The translations under genes and the position numbers were made by a program. This document shows, one piece after another, positions 1-9,579 of a DNA stretch of 64,000 nucleotides. Position 1 is the stretch's first letter; each line of letters begins with the position of its first letter. The DNA is from Halictus rubicundus (taxonomy: Eukaryota > Arthropoda > Insecta > Hymenoptera > Halictidae). A model generated the notes under the pieces. The model did no database searches. It was not told the DNA's origin and saw only the letters and a program-made list of their open reading frames with translations. The stretch spans positions 62,001-126,000 of the forward strand of contig NW_027488949.1 in NCBI RefSeq assembly GCF_050948215.1, read 5' to 3'.

Positions 1-2
1 CA

Positions 3-167
3 TCATCGCCACCCATCGAGCCACTCCCCCTTCCCACCTGGAAGCTCACCCCCATTTCTCTCCCTTTAACGAGCGTTCCAGACTTTAGCAAAGCCGTAGA
101 ATCAGACCCCCGCATTAAATATTACTCACGCAAATTGTTCCCTGCTCCCCCTTCGAAAATATTGTAA
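3..167 (+). CDS. Small basic element protein, C-terminal part (copy D, partial)
   Basis: These are the last 55 codons, with stop, of the element-encoded small protein, in the same frame as the complete version in copy B. The visible part contains the conserved core EPLPLPTWKLTPISLPL, the DPRIKYY motif and the KLFP block before the C-terminal KIL. The basic N-terminus lies beyond the window edge. No frameshift or stop interrupts the visible part. The function is unknown; see the complete copies for the description. Confidence 0.55.
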   Translation, partial: SSPPIEPLPLPTWKLTPISLPLTSVPDFSKAVESDPRIKYYSRKLFPAPPSKIL

Positions 168-221
168 ATACTTTAATTTTAAGATAGTATTAAGAGTCAG
201 CAGATGTTATTTTTATACGTA

Positions 222-227
222 AATAAA
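222..227 (+). terminator. Polyadenylation signal AATAAA, copy D
   Basis: An AATAAA hexamer lies 55 bp after the stop codon of the small ORF and is followed about 15-20 bp later by a GT-rich stretch (GTTGTGTC), the usual arrangement of a metazoan poly(A) site. The same arrangement is kept in copies A and B. Confidence 0.55.
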
Positions 228-366
228 TATTGTTAATACCAGTTGTGTCAAGAAACCTTAAGTATCTACCTCAACCTTCGTTGCTCCGTTTTGGCCCCTC
301 CTCGAGCGAAATTGCGAACAGATCCGCCCTTACGCAGGCCTTGTTACAAAGCACTAGCACGTAACA

Positions 367-3300
367 AGGAAACTTTTTCCGTATCGGTCCTAGACGATTT
401 TCGACGTGATATCACTGTAATATAGACGGTTTCTAACAATATATATCATAACACCAAACTCGCTACAATTATTATTTATCGAGTTATTAGCAAATAATGG
501 ACGGATGTACTACTCCGTCGACAAAACTCTGGAAATTTTTCTAAGTCCCACCGCTAAGAGGAAACTTTTTCCGTATCGGTCCTAGACGATTTTCGACTTG
601 ATATCATTGTAATATAGACGGTTTCTAACAATATATATCATAACACCAAACTCGCTACAATTATTATTTATCGAGTTATTAGCAAATAATGGACGGATGT
701 ACTACTCCGTCGACAAAACTCTGGAAATTTTTCTAAGTCCCACCGCTAAGAGGAAACTTTTTCCGTATCGGTCCTAGACTATTTTCGACGTGATATCACT
801 GTAATATAGACGGTTTCTAACAATATATATCATAACACCAAACTCGCTACTACTATTATTTACCGAGTTATTAGCAAACAATGGACGGATGTACTACTCC
901 GTCGACAAAACTCTGGAAATTTTTCTAAGTCCCACCGCTAAGAGGAAACTTTTTCCGTATCGGTCCTAGACGATTTTCGACGTGATATCACTGTAATATA
1001 GACGGTTTCTAACAATATATATCATAACACCAAACTCGCTACAATTATTATTTATCGAGTTATTAGCAAATAATGGACGGATGTACTACTCCGTCGGACG
1101 TTCGACGAAAATTTTTCTAAGTCCCACCGCTAAGAGGAAACTTTTTCCGTATCGGTCCTAGACGATTTTCGACGTGATATCACTGTAATATAGACGGTTT
1201 CTAACAATATATATCATAACACCAAACTCGCTACAATTATTATTTATCGAGTTATTAGCAAATAATGGACGGATGTACTACTCCGTCGACAAAACTCTGG
1301 AAATTTTTCTAAGTCCCACCGCTAAGAGGAAACTTTTTCCGTATCGGTCCTAGACGATTTTCGACGTGATATCACTGTAATATAGACGGTTTCTAACAAT
1401 ATATATCATAACACCAAACTCGCTACAATTATTATTTATCGAGTTATTAGCAAATAATGGACGGATGTACTACTCCGTCGACAAAACTCTGGAAATTTTT
1501 CTAAGTCCCACCGCTAAGAGGAAACTTTTTCCGTATCGGTCCTAGACGATTTTCGACGTGATATCACTGTAATATAGACGGTTTCTAACAATATATATCA
1601 TAACACCAAACTCGCTACAATTATTATTTATCGAGTTATTAGCAAATAATGGACGGATGTACTACTCCGTCGACAAAACTCTGGAAATTTTTCTAAGTCC
1701 CACCGCTAAGAGGAAACTTTTTCCGTATCGGTCCTAGACGATTTTCGACGTGATATCACTATAATATAGACGGTTTCTAACAATATATATCATAACACCA
1801 AACTCGCTACAATTATTATTTATCGACTTATTAGCAAATAATGGACGGATGTACTACTCCGTCGACAAAACTCTGGAAATTTTTCTAAGTCCCACCGCTA
1901 AGAGGAAACTTTTTCCGTATCGGTCCTAGACGATTTTCGACTTGATATCATTGTAATATAGACGGTTTCTAACAATATATATCATAACACCAAACTCGCT
2001 ACAATTATTATTTATCGAGTTATTAGCAAATAATGGACGGATGTACTACTCCGTCGACAAAACTCTGGAAATTTTTCTAAGTCCCACCGCTAAGAGGAAA
2101 CTTTTTCCGTATCGGTCCTAGACTATTTTCGACGTGATATCACTGTAATATAGACGGTTTCTAACAATATATATCATAACACCAAACTCGCTACTACTAT
2201 TATTTACCGAGTTATTAGCAAACAATGGACGGATGTACTACTCCGTCGGACGTTCGACGAAAATTTTTCTAAGTCCCACCGCTAAGAGGAAACTTTTTCC
2301 GTATCGGTCCTAGACGATTTTCGACGTGATATCACTGTAATATAGACGGTTTCTAACAATATATATCATAACACCAAACTCGCTACAATTATTATTTATC
2401 GAGTTATTAGCAAATAATGGACGGATGTACTACTCCGTCGACAAAACTCTGGAAATTTTTCTAAGTCCCACCGCTAAGAGGAAACTTTTTCCGTATCGGT
2501 CCTAGACGATTTTCGACGTGATATCACTGTAATATAGACGGTTTCTAACAATATATATCATAACACCAAACTCGCTACAATTATTATTTATCGAGTTATT
2601 AGAAAATAATGGACGGATGTACTACTCCGTCGACAAAACTCTGGAAATTTTTCTAAGTCCCACCGCTAAGAGGAAACTTTTTCCTTATCGGTCCTAGACG
2701 ATTTTCGACGTGATATCACTGTAATATAGACGGTTTCTAACAATATATATCATAACACCAAACTCGCTACTACTATTATTTACCGAGTTATTAGCAAATA
2801 ATGGACGGATGTACTACTCCGTCGACAAAACTCTGGAAATTTTTCTAAGTCCCACCGCTAAGAGGAAACTTTTTCCGTATCGGTCCTAGACTATTTTCGA
2901 CGTGATATCACTGTAATATAGACGGTTTCTAACAATATATATCATAACACCAAACTCGCTACTACTATTATTTACCGAGTTATTAGCAAACAATGGACGG
3001 ATGTACTACTCCGTCGGACGTTCGACGAAAATTTTTCTAAGTCCCACCGCTAAGAGGAAACTTTTTCCGTATCGGTCCTAGACGATTTTCGACGTGATAT
3101 CACTGTAATATAGACGGTTTCTAACAATATATATCATAACACCAAACTCGCTACAATTATTATTTATCGAGTTATTAGCAAATAATGGACGGATGTACTA
3201 CTCCGTCGACAAAACTCTGGAAATTTTTCTAAGTCCCACCGCTAAGAGGAAACTTTTTCCGTATCGGTCCTAGACGATTTTCGACGTGATATCACTGTAA

Positions 3301-6300
3301 TATAGACGGTTTCTAACAATATATATCATAACACCAAACTCGCTACAATTATTATTTATCGAGTTATTAGAAAATAATGGACGGATGTACTACTCCGTCG
3401 ACAAAACTCTGGAAATTTTTCTAAGTCCCACCGCTAAGAGGAAACTTTTTCCGTATCGGTCCTAGACGATTTTCGACGTGATATCACTGTAATATAGACG
3501 GTTTCTAACAATATATATCATAACACCAAACTCGCTACTACTATTATTTACCGAGTTATTAGCAAATAATGGACGGATGTACTACTCCGTCGACAAAACT
3601 CTGGAAATTTTTCTAAGTCCCACCGCTAAGAGGAAACTTTTTCCGTATCGGTCCTAGACTATTTTCGACGTGATATCACTGTAATATAGACGGTTTCTAA
3701 CAATATATATCATAACACCAAACTCGCTACTACTATTATTTACCGAGTTATTAGCAAACAATGGACGGATGTACTACTCCGTCGGACGTTCGACGAAAAT
3801 TTTTCTAAGTCCCACCGCTAAGAGGAAACTTTTTCCGTATCGGTCCTAGACGATTTTCGACGTGATATCACTGTAATATAGACGGTTTCTAACAATATAT
3901 ATCATAACACCAAACTCGCTACAATTATTATTTATCGAGTTATTAGCAAATAATGGACGGATGTACTACTCCGTCGACAAAACTCTGGAAATTTTTCTAA
4001 GTCCCACCGCTAAGAGGAAACTTTTTCCGTATCGGTCCTAGACGATTTTCGACGTGATATCACTGTAATATAGACGGTTTCTAACAATATATATCATAAC
4101 ACCAAACTCGCTACAATTATTATTTATCGAGTTATTAGAAAATAATGGACGGATGTACTACTCCGTCGACAAAACTCTGGAAATTTTTCTAAGTCCCACC
4201 GCTAAGAGGAAACTTTTTCCGTATCGGTCCTAGACGATTTTCGACGTGATATCACTGTAATATAGACGGTTTCTAACAATATATATCATAACACCAAACT
4301 CGCTACAATTATTATTTATCGAGTTATTAGCAAATAATGGACGGATGTACTACTCCGTCGACAAAACTCTGGAAATTTTTCTAAGTCCCACCGCTAAGAG
4401 GAAACTTTTTCCGTATCGGTCCTAGACGATTTTCGACGTGATATCACTGTAATATAGACGGTTTCTAACAATATATATCATAACACCAAACTCGCTACAA
4501 TTATTATTTATCGAGTTATTAGAAAATAATGGACGGATGTACTACTCCGTCGACAAAACTCTGGAAATTTTTCTAAGTCCCACCGCTAAGAGGAAACTTT
4601 TTCCGTATCGGTCCTAGACGATTTTCGACGTGATATCACTGTAATATAGACGGTTTCTAACAATATATATCATAACACCAAACTCGCTACAATTATTATT
4701 TATCGAGTTATTAGCAAATAATGGACGGATGTACTACTCCGTCGAGAAAACTCTGGAAATTTTTCTAAGTCCCACCGCTAAGAGGAACCTTTTTCCGTAT
4801 CGGTCCTAGACGATTTTCGACGTGATATCACTGTAATATAGACGGTTTCTAACAATATATATCATAACACCAAACTCGCTACAATTATTATTTATCGAGT
4901 TATTAGCAAATAATGGACGGATGTACTACTCCGTCGACAAAACTCTGGAAATTTTTCTAAGTCCCACCGCTAAGAGGAAACTTTTTCCGTATCGGTCCTA
5001 GACGATTTTCGACGTGATATCACTGTAATATAGACGGTTTCTAACAATATATATCATAACACCAAACTCGCTACAATTATTATTTATCGAGTTATTAGCA
5101 AATAATGGACGGATGTACTACTCCGTCGACAAAACTCTGGAAATTTTTCTAAGTCCCACCGCTAAGAGGAAACTTTTTCCGTATCGGTCCTAGACGATTT
5201 TCGACGTGATATCACTGTAATATAGACGGTTTCTAACAATATATATCATAACACCAAACTCGCTACAATTATTATTTATCGAGTTATTAGCAAATAATGG
5301 ACGGATGTACTACTCCGTCGGACGTTCGACGAAAATTTTTCTAAGTCCCACCGCTAAGAGGAAACTTTTTCCGTATCGGTCCTAGACGATTTTCGACGTG
5401 ATATCACTGTAATATAGACGGTTTCTAACAATATATATCATAACACCAAACTCGCTACAATTATTATTTATCGAGTTATTAGCAAATAATGGACGGATGT
5501 ACTACTCCGTCGACAAAACTCTGGAAATTTTTCTAAGTCCCACCGCTAAGAGGAAACTTTTTCCGTATCGGTCCTAGACGATTTTCGACGTGATATCACT
5601 GTAATATAGACGGTTTCTAACAATATATATCATAACACCAAACTCGCTACAATTATTATTTATCGAGTTATTAGCAAATAATGGACGGATGTACTTCTCC
5701 GTCGACAAAACTCTGGAAATTTTTCTAAGTCCCACCGCTAAGAGGAAACTTTTTCCGTATCGGTCCTAGACGATTTTCGACGTGATATCACTGTAATATA
5801 GACGGTTTCTAACAATATATATCATAACACCAAACTCGCTACAATTATTATTTATCGAGTTATTAGCAAATAATGGACGGATGTACTACTCCGTCGACAA
5901 AACTCTGGAAATTTTTCTAAGTCCCACCGCTAAGAGGAAACTTTTTCCGTATCGGTCCTAGACGATTTTCGACGTGATATCACTGTAATATAGACGGTTT
6001 CTAACAATATATATCATAACACCAAACTCGCTACAATTATTATTTATCGAGTTATTAGCAAATAATGGACGGATGTACTACTCCGTCGACAAAACTCTGG
6101 AAATTTTTCTAAGTCCCACCGCTAAGAGGAAACTTTTTCCGTATCGGTCCTAGACGATTTTCGACGTGATATCACTGTAATATAGACGGTTTCTAACAAT
6201 ATATATCATAACACCAAACTCGCTACAATTATTATTTATCGAGTTATTAGCAAATAATGGACGGATGTACTACTCCGTCGACAAAACTCTGGAAATTTTT

Positions 6301-7282
6301 CTAAGTCCCACCGCTAAGAGGAAACTTTTTCCGTATCGGTCCTAGACGATTTTCGACGTGATATCACTGTAATATAGACGGTTTCTAACAATATATATCA
6401 TAACACCAAACTCGCTACAATTATTATTTATCGAGTTATTAGCAAATAATGGACGGATGTACTACTCCGTCGAGAAAACTCTGGAAATTTTTCCAAGTCC
6501 CTCCGCTAAGAGGAAACTTTTTCCGTATCGGTCCTAGACGATTTTCGACGTGATATCACTGTAATATAGACGGTTTCTAACAATATATATCATAACACCA
6601 AACTCGCTACAATTATTATTTATCGAGTTATTAGCAAATAATGGACGGATGTACTACTCCGTCGACAAAACTCTGGAAATTTTTCTAAGTCCCACCGCTA
6701 AGAGGAAACTTTTTCCGTATCGGTCCTAGACGATTTTCGACGTGATATCACTGTAATATAGACGGTTTCTAACAATATATATCATAACACCAAACTCGCT
6801 ACAATTATTATTTATCGAGTTATTAGCAAATAATGGACGGATGTACTACTCCGTCGACAAAACTCTGGAAATTTTTCTAAGTCCCACCGCTAAGAGGAAA
6901 CTTTTTCCGTATCGGTCCTAGACGATTTTCGACGTGATGTCACTGTAATATAGACGGTTTCTAACAATATATATCATAACACCAAACTCGCTACAATTAT
7001 TATTTATCGAGTTATTAGCAAATAATGGACGGATGTACTACTCCGTCGGACGTTCGACGAAAATTTTTCTAAGTCCCACCGCCAAGAGGAAACTTTTTCC
7101 CTATCGGTCCTAGACGATTTTCGACGTGATATCACTGTAATATAGACAGTTTCTAACAATATATATCATAACACCAAACTCGCTACAATTATTATTTATC
7201 GAGTTATTAGCAAATAATGGACGGATGTACTACTCCGTCGACAAAACTCTGGAAATTTTTCTAAGTCCCACCGCTAAGAGGA
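367..7282. repeat. 192-bp satellite array, block 1 (36 monomers)
   Basis: Head-to-tail 192-bp monomers. From the AGGA after copy D to the AGGA before copy A is exactly 6912 bp, or 36 monomers. Landmarks of the monomer: GGAAACTTTTTCC near the start of my register, the 10-bp palindrome GTGATATCAC, a TAACAATATATATCAT stretch, and GACGGA-N8-TCCGTC. Most monomers carry GTCGACAAAACTCTGG after that hairpin; six instead carry the block-substituted GTCGGACGTTCGACG (at about 1095, 2247, 3015, 3783, 5319 and 7047). Another variant has CTACTACTATTATTTACCG with AACAATGG (for example near 847, 2190, 2959 and 3727). No reading frame here is credible; the listed stretch contains no gene. Confidence 0.97.
2100..4250. 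repeat. Higher-order repeat of 4 monomers (768 bp), nearly 3 copies
   Basis: Several independent variant marks recur at exactly 768 bp. GTCGGACGTTCG occurs at 2247, 3015 and 3783. AGAAAATAAT replaces AGCAAATAAT at about 2601, 3369 and 4137. GACTATTTTC replaces GACGATTTTC at about 2122, 2890 and 3658. The CTACTACTATT variant occurs at about 2190, 2959 and 3727, and again at 2769 and 3537. Agreement of four unrelated marks supports tandem amplification of a four-monomer unit. Boundaries are approximate. Confidence 0.85.
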
Positions 7283-7287
7283 TGTCA

Positions 7288-7315
7288 CGTTCCCGTGCAT
7301 TTCATGCAGGAAACG
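7288..7315. repeat. Imperfect hairpin at 5' end of copy A
   Basis: The sequence CGTTCCCGTGCAT-TTC-ATGCAGGAAACG folds into a stem with one mismatch and one bulge. It starts five bases inside the element terminus. Copy B has the same sequence. The inverted copy C has a different but comparable stem here (CACGTT...AACGTG), so terminal dyads appear to be a family trait. Confidence 0.55.
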
Positions 7316-7419
7316 CAACGAGTCGCCGCAAGCCGCACAGAAACCGCACTTCCGACGTTCCTGCCTGACGCTGAACGCGGCTAACCCCCACCACTCGCAT
7401 GCCGCTGACCCCAAGAAGC

Positions 7420-7705
7420 TCTGTCTCTCTCGCACCAACACATAGGACCTCTCTCTCGCACGCGCAGGGTCTACCATAGTAACTCCGTCTCACTCGCACC
7501 CATGGTCAGCATAGGACCGCGTTCTCACTCGCACACGCGGCTATCGCTTTCTCTCTCGCACCCGCAGCTACAACCGGTTTGCGTCCCCCTCACAAGAGCG
7601 TTCCTGCCACGCGTCATTCACACAGGAACGATCCCGTTACTATTTCATTCATAAAGCTTTCACGTACGTCTCTCTCGCGCCCGTGAAGCTTGCGACGCGT
7701 TCTCA
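7420..7705 (+). promoter_or_regulatory. Distal cluster of CTCTCTCGCAC (GAGA-like) motifs in copy A
   Basis: At least six variants of CTCTC(T/A)CTCGCAC occur about every 25-45 bp (near 7430, 7450, 7487, 7523, 7550 and 7670). The reverse complement is GTGCGAGAGAG, which resembles clustered GAGA-type binding sites used by insect GAGA-binding factors. Copy B has the same cluster, and the diverged copy C has the same motif embedded in 71-bp tandem repeats. Its position upstream of the TATA box is that of an LTR U3 enhancer. The binding protein is inferred, not shown. Confidence 0.45.
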
Positions 7706-7756
7706 CTCTTATGTCACGCGCAACCTAGAGTCCCGCGCTACACGTACGCACACATG

Positions 7757-8135
7757 TAAATATCCATTCATAAATTACATACATATACGTTCATTCATAA
7801 AATACATATATTATATACGACGATCATTCTCTTATTATTACGATTATATCTTCACTTACCTTCGTTAATTTACAATTATCTAAAGTACATTATTTAACAA
7901 CATATATATATATTACATTATTATGCGTTCTTTATAATTATAATAATCATTTTGCGTCTTATTATTTATCAAACATATATATATATTGCGTTCTTTTACA
8001 TACATCATGCGTTTTCTCACATATAACATGCGTTCTTATACATATATATATATATATATTACATACACGTTCTTTCATTCTTATAATTAACAACTTATTT
8101 TATATTGCGTTCTTTTATATATGTATATCTTAAAG
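7757..8135. repeat. AT-rich tract with repeated TGCGTTCTT motifs, copy A
   Basis: A low-complexity tract alternates runs of TATATATA with TGCGTTCTT-like words (near 7925, 7985, 8010, 8030 and 8105). It lies between the two GAGA-like clusters. It differs from copy B mainly by short microsatellite length changes. No gene is visible; the open frame at about 8105-8350 has no ATG. Confidence 0.6.
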
Positions 8136-8354
8136 CTACACCTCGCGTGGCGTTCAACAAACACTTCAAACTCGTACATTACCAACTGCCAGTAATATAT
8201 CTACATTACAGATGTTACCGTTCGTCTCTCGGTTACCCACCGCCTACATATTATCATATCAGCGAACTTACCTTCAGCGTCTTACCGACAATCACGCCCT
8301 ACCTAAAACACCAGCGACATCTCAGAAATCAGAGAGTAACTACGAAGTAGCTCT

Positions 8355-8600
8355 ATCTCTCTCGCACTCGTAGCCCAGAACCTCTCACTCGCACTAGTTG
8401 ATTCTCAGCGCTAGTGCTCTCGCACTCACACCAATGGCCAGTGCGCTCTCACTCGCACCCATTGCATCTCCCGTCTCTTTCTAAACAGATACCGCCTCGC
8501 TCGCACGCACAGCCGAATACAAGGCTAGCGCTTTCACTCTCGCAACCGCTCAGCATACAATCTCGCCATCTCTTTCACCCTTATCGCGCTCCGTCCTACT
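8355..8600 (+). promoter_or_regulatory. Proximal cluster of CTCTCNCTCGCAC motifs in copy A
   Basis: A second series of about seven CTCTCTCGCACTCG-type motifs at 20-40 bp spacing lies 170-400 bp upstream of the TATA box. The motif is the same as in the distal cluster. Copy B repeats it with only scattered point changes. I interpret it as the proximal U3 regulatory region of the element. Confidence 0.45.
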
Positions 8601-8766
8601 CGTTCTCACAGCCACTGTTGCTTTTTCTCCCTCCGTACCTTTTAGTTCCTTTTCGGGAAAATAGATGGACAAGGCCCCAACATTCTTTCTCGCTACAAAA
8701 ATTGACCCCTCTTAGATACACCCTCAAGGACCAGCTTTCTCGCTGCTGAAAATATCCGACCTCCCC

Positions 8767-8773
8767 TATAAGT
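8767..8773 (+). promoter_or_regulatory. TATA box of copy A
   Basis: TATAAGT lies in CTCCCCTATAAGTATCC, about 167 bp upstream of the small ORF's ATG. The sequence and spacing are kept in copy B (TATAAG at 40287, 170 bp upstream). Copy C has a TATA-like CATAAAAAG about 225 bp upstream of its ORF. Transcription would start near 8795. Confidence 0.55.
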
Positions 8774-8933
8774 ATCCTAGCGGCGAAAGCCGAAATCGGA
8801 AAAGATCTCTACAAGCGACCGCTTAGACATCTCGACCCCAGCCTCCCGATCTTGCTCTCGGTGCGTGTCACTAGCACGAGGACGCAGACGAAGACGCTGC
8901 CCCATAGTTAGGAATTCATTAAAAGCACAAGTA

Positions 8934-9254
8934 ATGACCGGTGTCATAATCTCGCGAAATCCAAAGACGAAGAAGAAGACCAGGCGCGGAGGACGCCGTT
9001 ACCAGCTTAATCAGCTAAAGAAGCTGCTGTTTCAATCCAGTCCCGGAGGACTAGGAAAAGAAGAAGACGACATCGCCAAGGAAGAAACATCATCGCCACC
9101 CATCGAGCCACTCCCCCTTCCCACCTGGAAGCTCACCCCCATTTCTCTCCCTTTAACGAGCGTTCCAGATATTAGCAAAGCCGTAGAAGCAGACCCCCGC
9201 ATCAAATATTATTCACACAAATTGTTCCCCGTTCCCCCGTCGAAAATATTGTAA
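8934..9254 (+). CDS. Small basic element protein, copy A (106 aa, function unknown)
   Basis: The ORF starts at the ATG conserved with copy B (MTGVIISRNP); the longer open frame upstream has only GTG and is not used. Visible parts: a strongly basic N-terminal segment, residues about 10-33, with KKKTRRGGRRYQLNQLKKLL, which could be a nuclear-localisation or nucleic-acid-binding arginine-rich stretch; an acidic stretch EEDDIAKEE; then a conserved core EPLPLPTWKLTPISLPL, DPRIKYY and KLFP. There is no signal peptide, membrane segment or cysteine motif. It sits between the element's TATA box and AATAAA signal. The antisense gypsy insertion in its 3' UTR separates it from that signal. Homologues are in B, D and the inverted copy C. 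I do not recognise the family. Confidence 0.6.
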   Translation: MTGVIISRNPKTKKKTRRGGRRYQLNQLKKLLFQSSPGGLGKEEDDIAKEETSSPPIEPLPLPTWKLTPISLPLTSVPDISKAVEADPRIKYYSHKLFPVPPSKIL

Positions 9255-9277
9255 ATAGTTTAATTTTAAGATAGTAT

Positions 9278-9538
9278 TGTAGGGATCTTTTGTGCATAGG
9301 GATCAAAGACGAAAATCAAAGCAACAACATTTAATGATACAGATTATATATGGTTATGAAAAACAAAAATTAAACAACATGAACTCGCTCGATCGCTTTC
9401 TCACTCCAAAACTCGCTCTCTCTCTCTAAACTCGCTTCTCGACCTCTCGCACGACTCTTCACGCCTTCATTCATACCAATAACATACACATGTACTCCGA
9501 TCTACAATTCGTAGGACCCACGAGTCAAGGATCCCACA
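9278..9538 (-). repeat. 3' LTR of the SAP-Gag gypsy element (261 bp)
   Basis: A direct repeat, identical by eye to 14170-14430. In element orientation it starts TGTGGGATCC and ends TCCCTACA. It contains GAGAGAGAGAGCGAG-type GA-rich sequence and a TATA-like CATATATAATC (reverse complement near 9343-9352). Confidence 0.95.
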
Positions 9539-9552
9539 CTCGGCCATCCTGC
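9539..9552 (-). other. Candidate polypurine tract, SAP-Gag gypsy
   Basis: Read on the minus strand, the bases directly before the 3' LTR are GCAGGATGGCCGAG. This is the position of the plus-strand primer. The tract is purine-biased but interrupted by pyrimidines, so it is a weak polypurine tract assigned by position. Confidence 0.4.
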
Positions 9553-9579
9553 ACGATATCTGTCCCCAGATATGTTTAT

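Larger units (their letters stand above)
1..366 (+). mobile_element. LTR-like element copy D, 3' end only (cut by window edge)
   Basis: This is the terminal part of the same element family as copies A and B. I read no difference over its 366 bp against the matching end of copy B. It holds the last 55 codons of the element's small ORF, an AATAAA signal and the GCACGTAACA terminus. It is followed by AGGA, the first bases of the satellite at the same monomer position used by A and B. It lacks the small stem-loop that A carries just inside its 3' end, as B does. The missing 5' part must lie left of the window, so its own target duplication cannot be confirmed here. Confidence 0.88.

Noticed and set aside
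243..425. 60-codon open frame crossing the element D/satellite junction (also 40859-41041)
   Set aside because: It starts TTG and runs across the insertion boundary; it is an accident of the junction.
400..592. CENP-B box in the monomer
   Set aside because: TTCG words occur (TTTTCGACGTGA, GTTCGACGAAAA) but the CGGG half of the box is absent in every class examined.
367..7282. CRISPR-like regular repeats
   Set aside because: Repeats are contiguous 192-bp monomers with no unique spacers, in a eukaryotic context.
8105..8350. 81-codon open frame in copy A, also in copy B (39625-39870)
   Set aside because: There is no in-frame ATG (starts TTG), it lies upstream of the TATA box, and it ends in the regulatory cluster. 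Conservation is explained by overall A/B identity.
8414..8749. 111-codon open frame in the U3-like region of copy A
   Set aside because: It starts at a non-ATG codon, is Ser/His-rich from the CTCTCGCAC repeats, and is interrupted in copy B.
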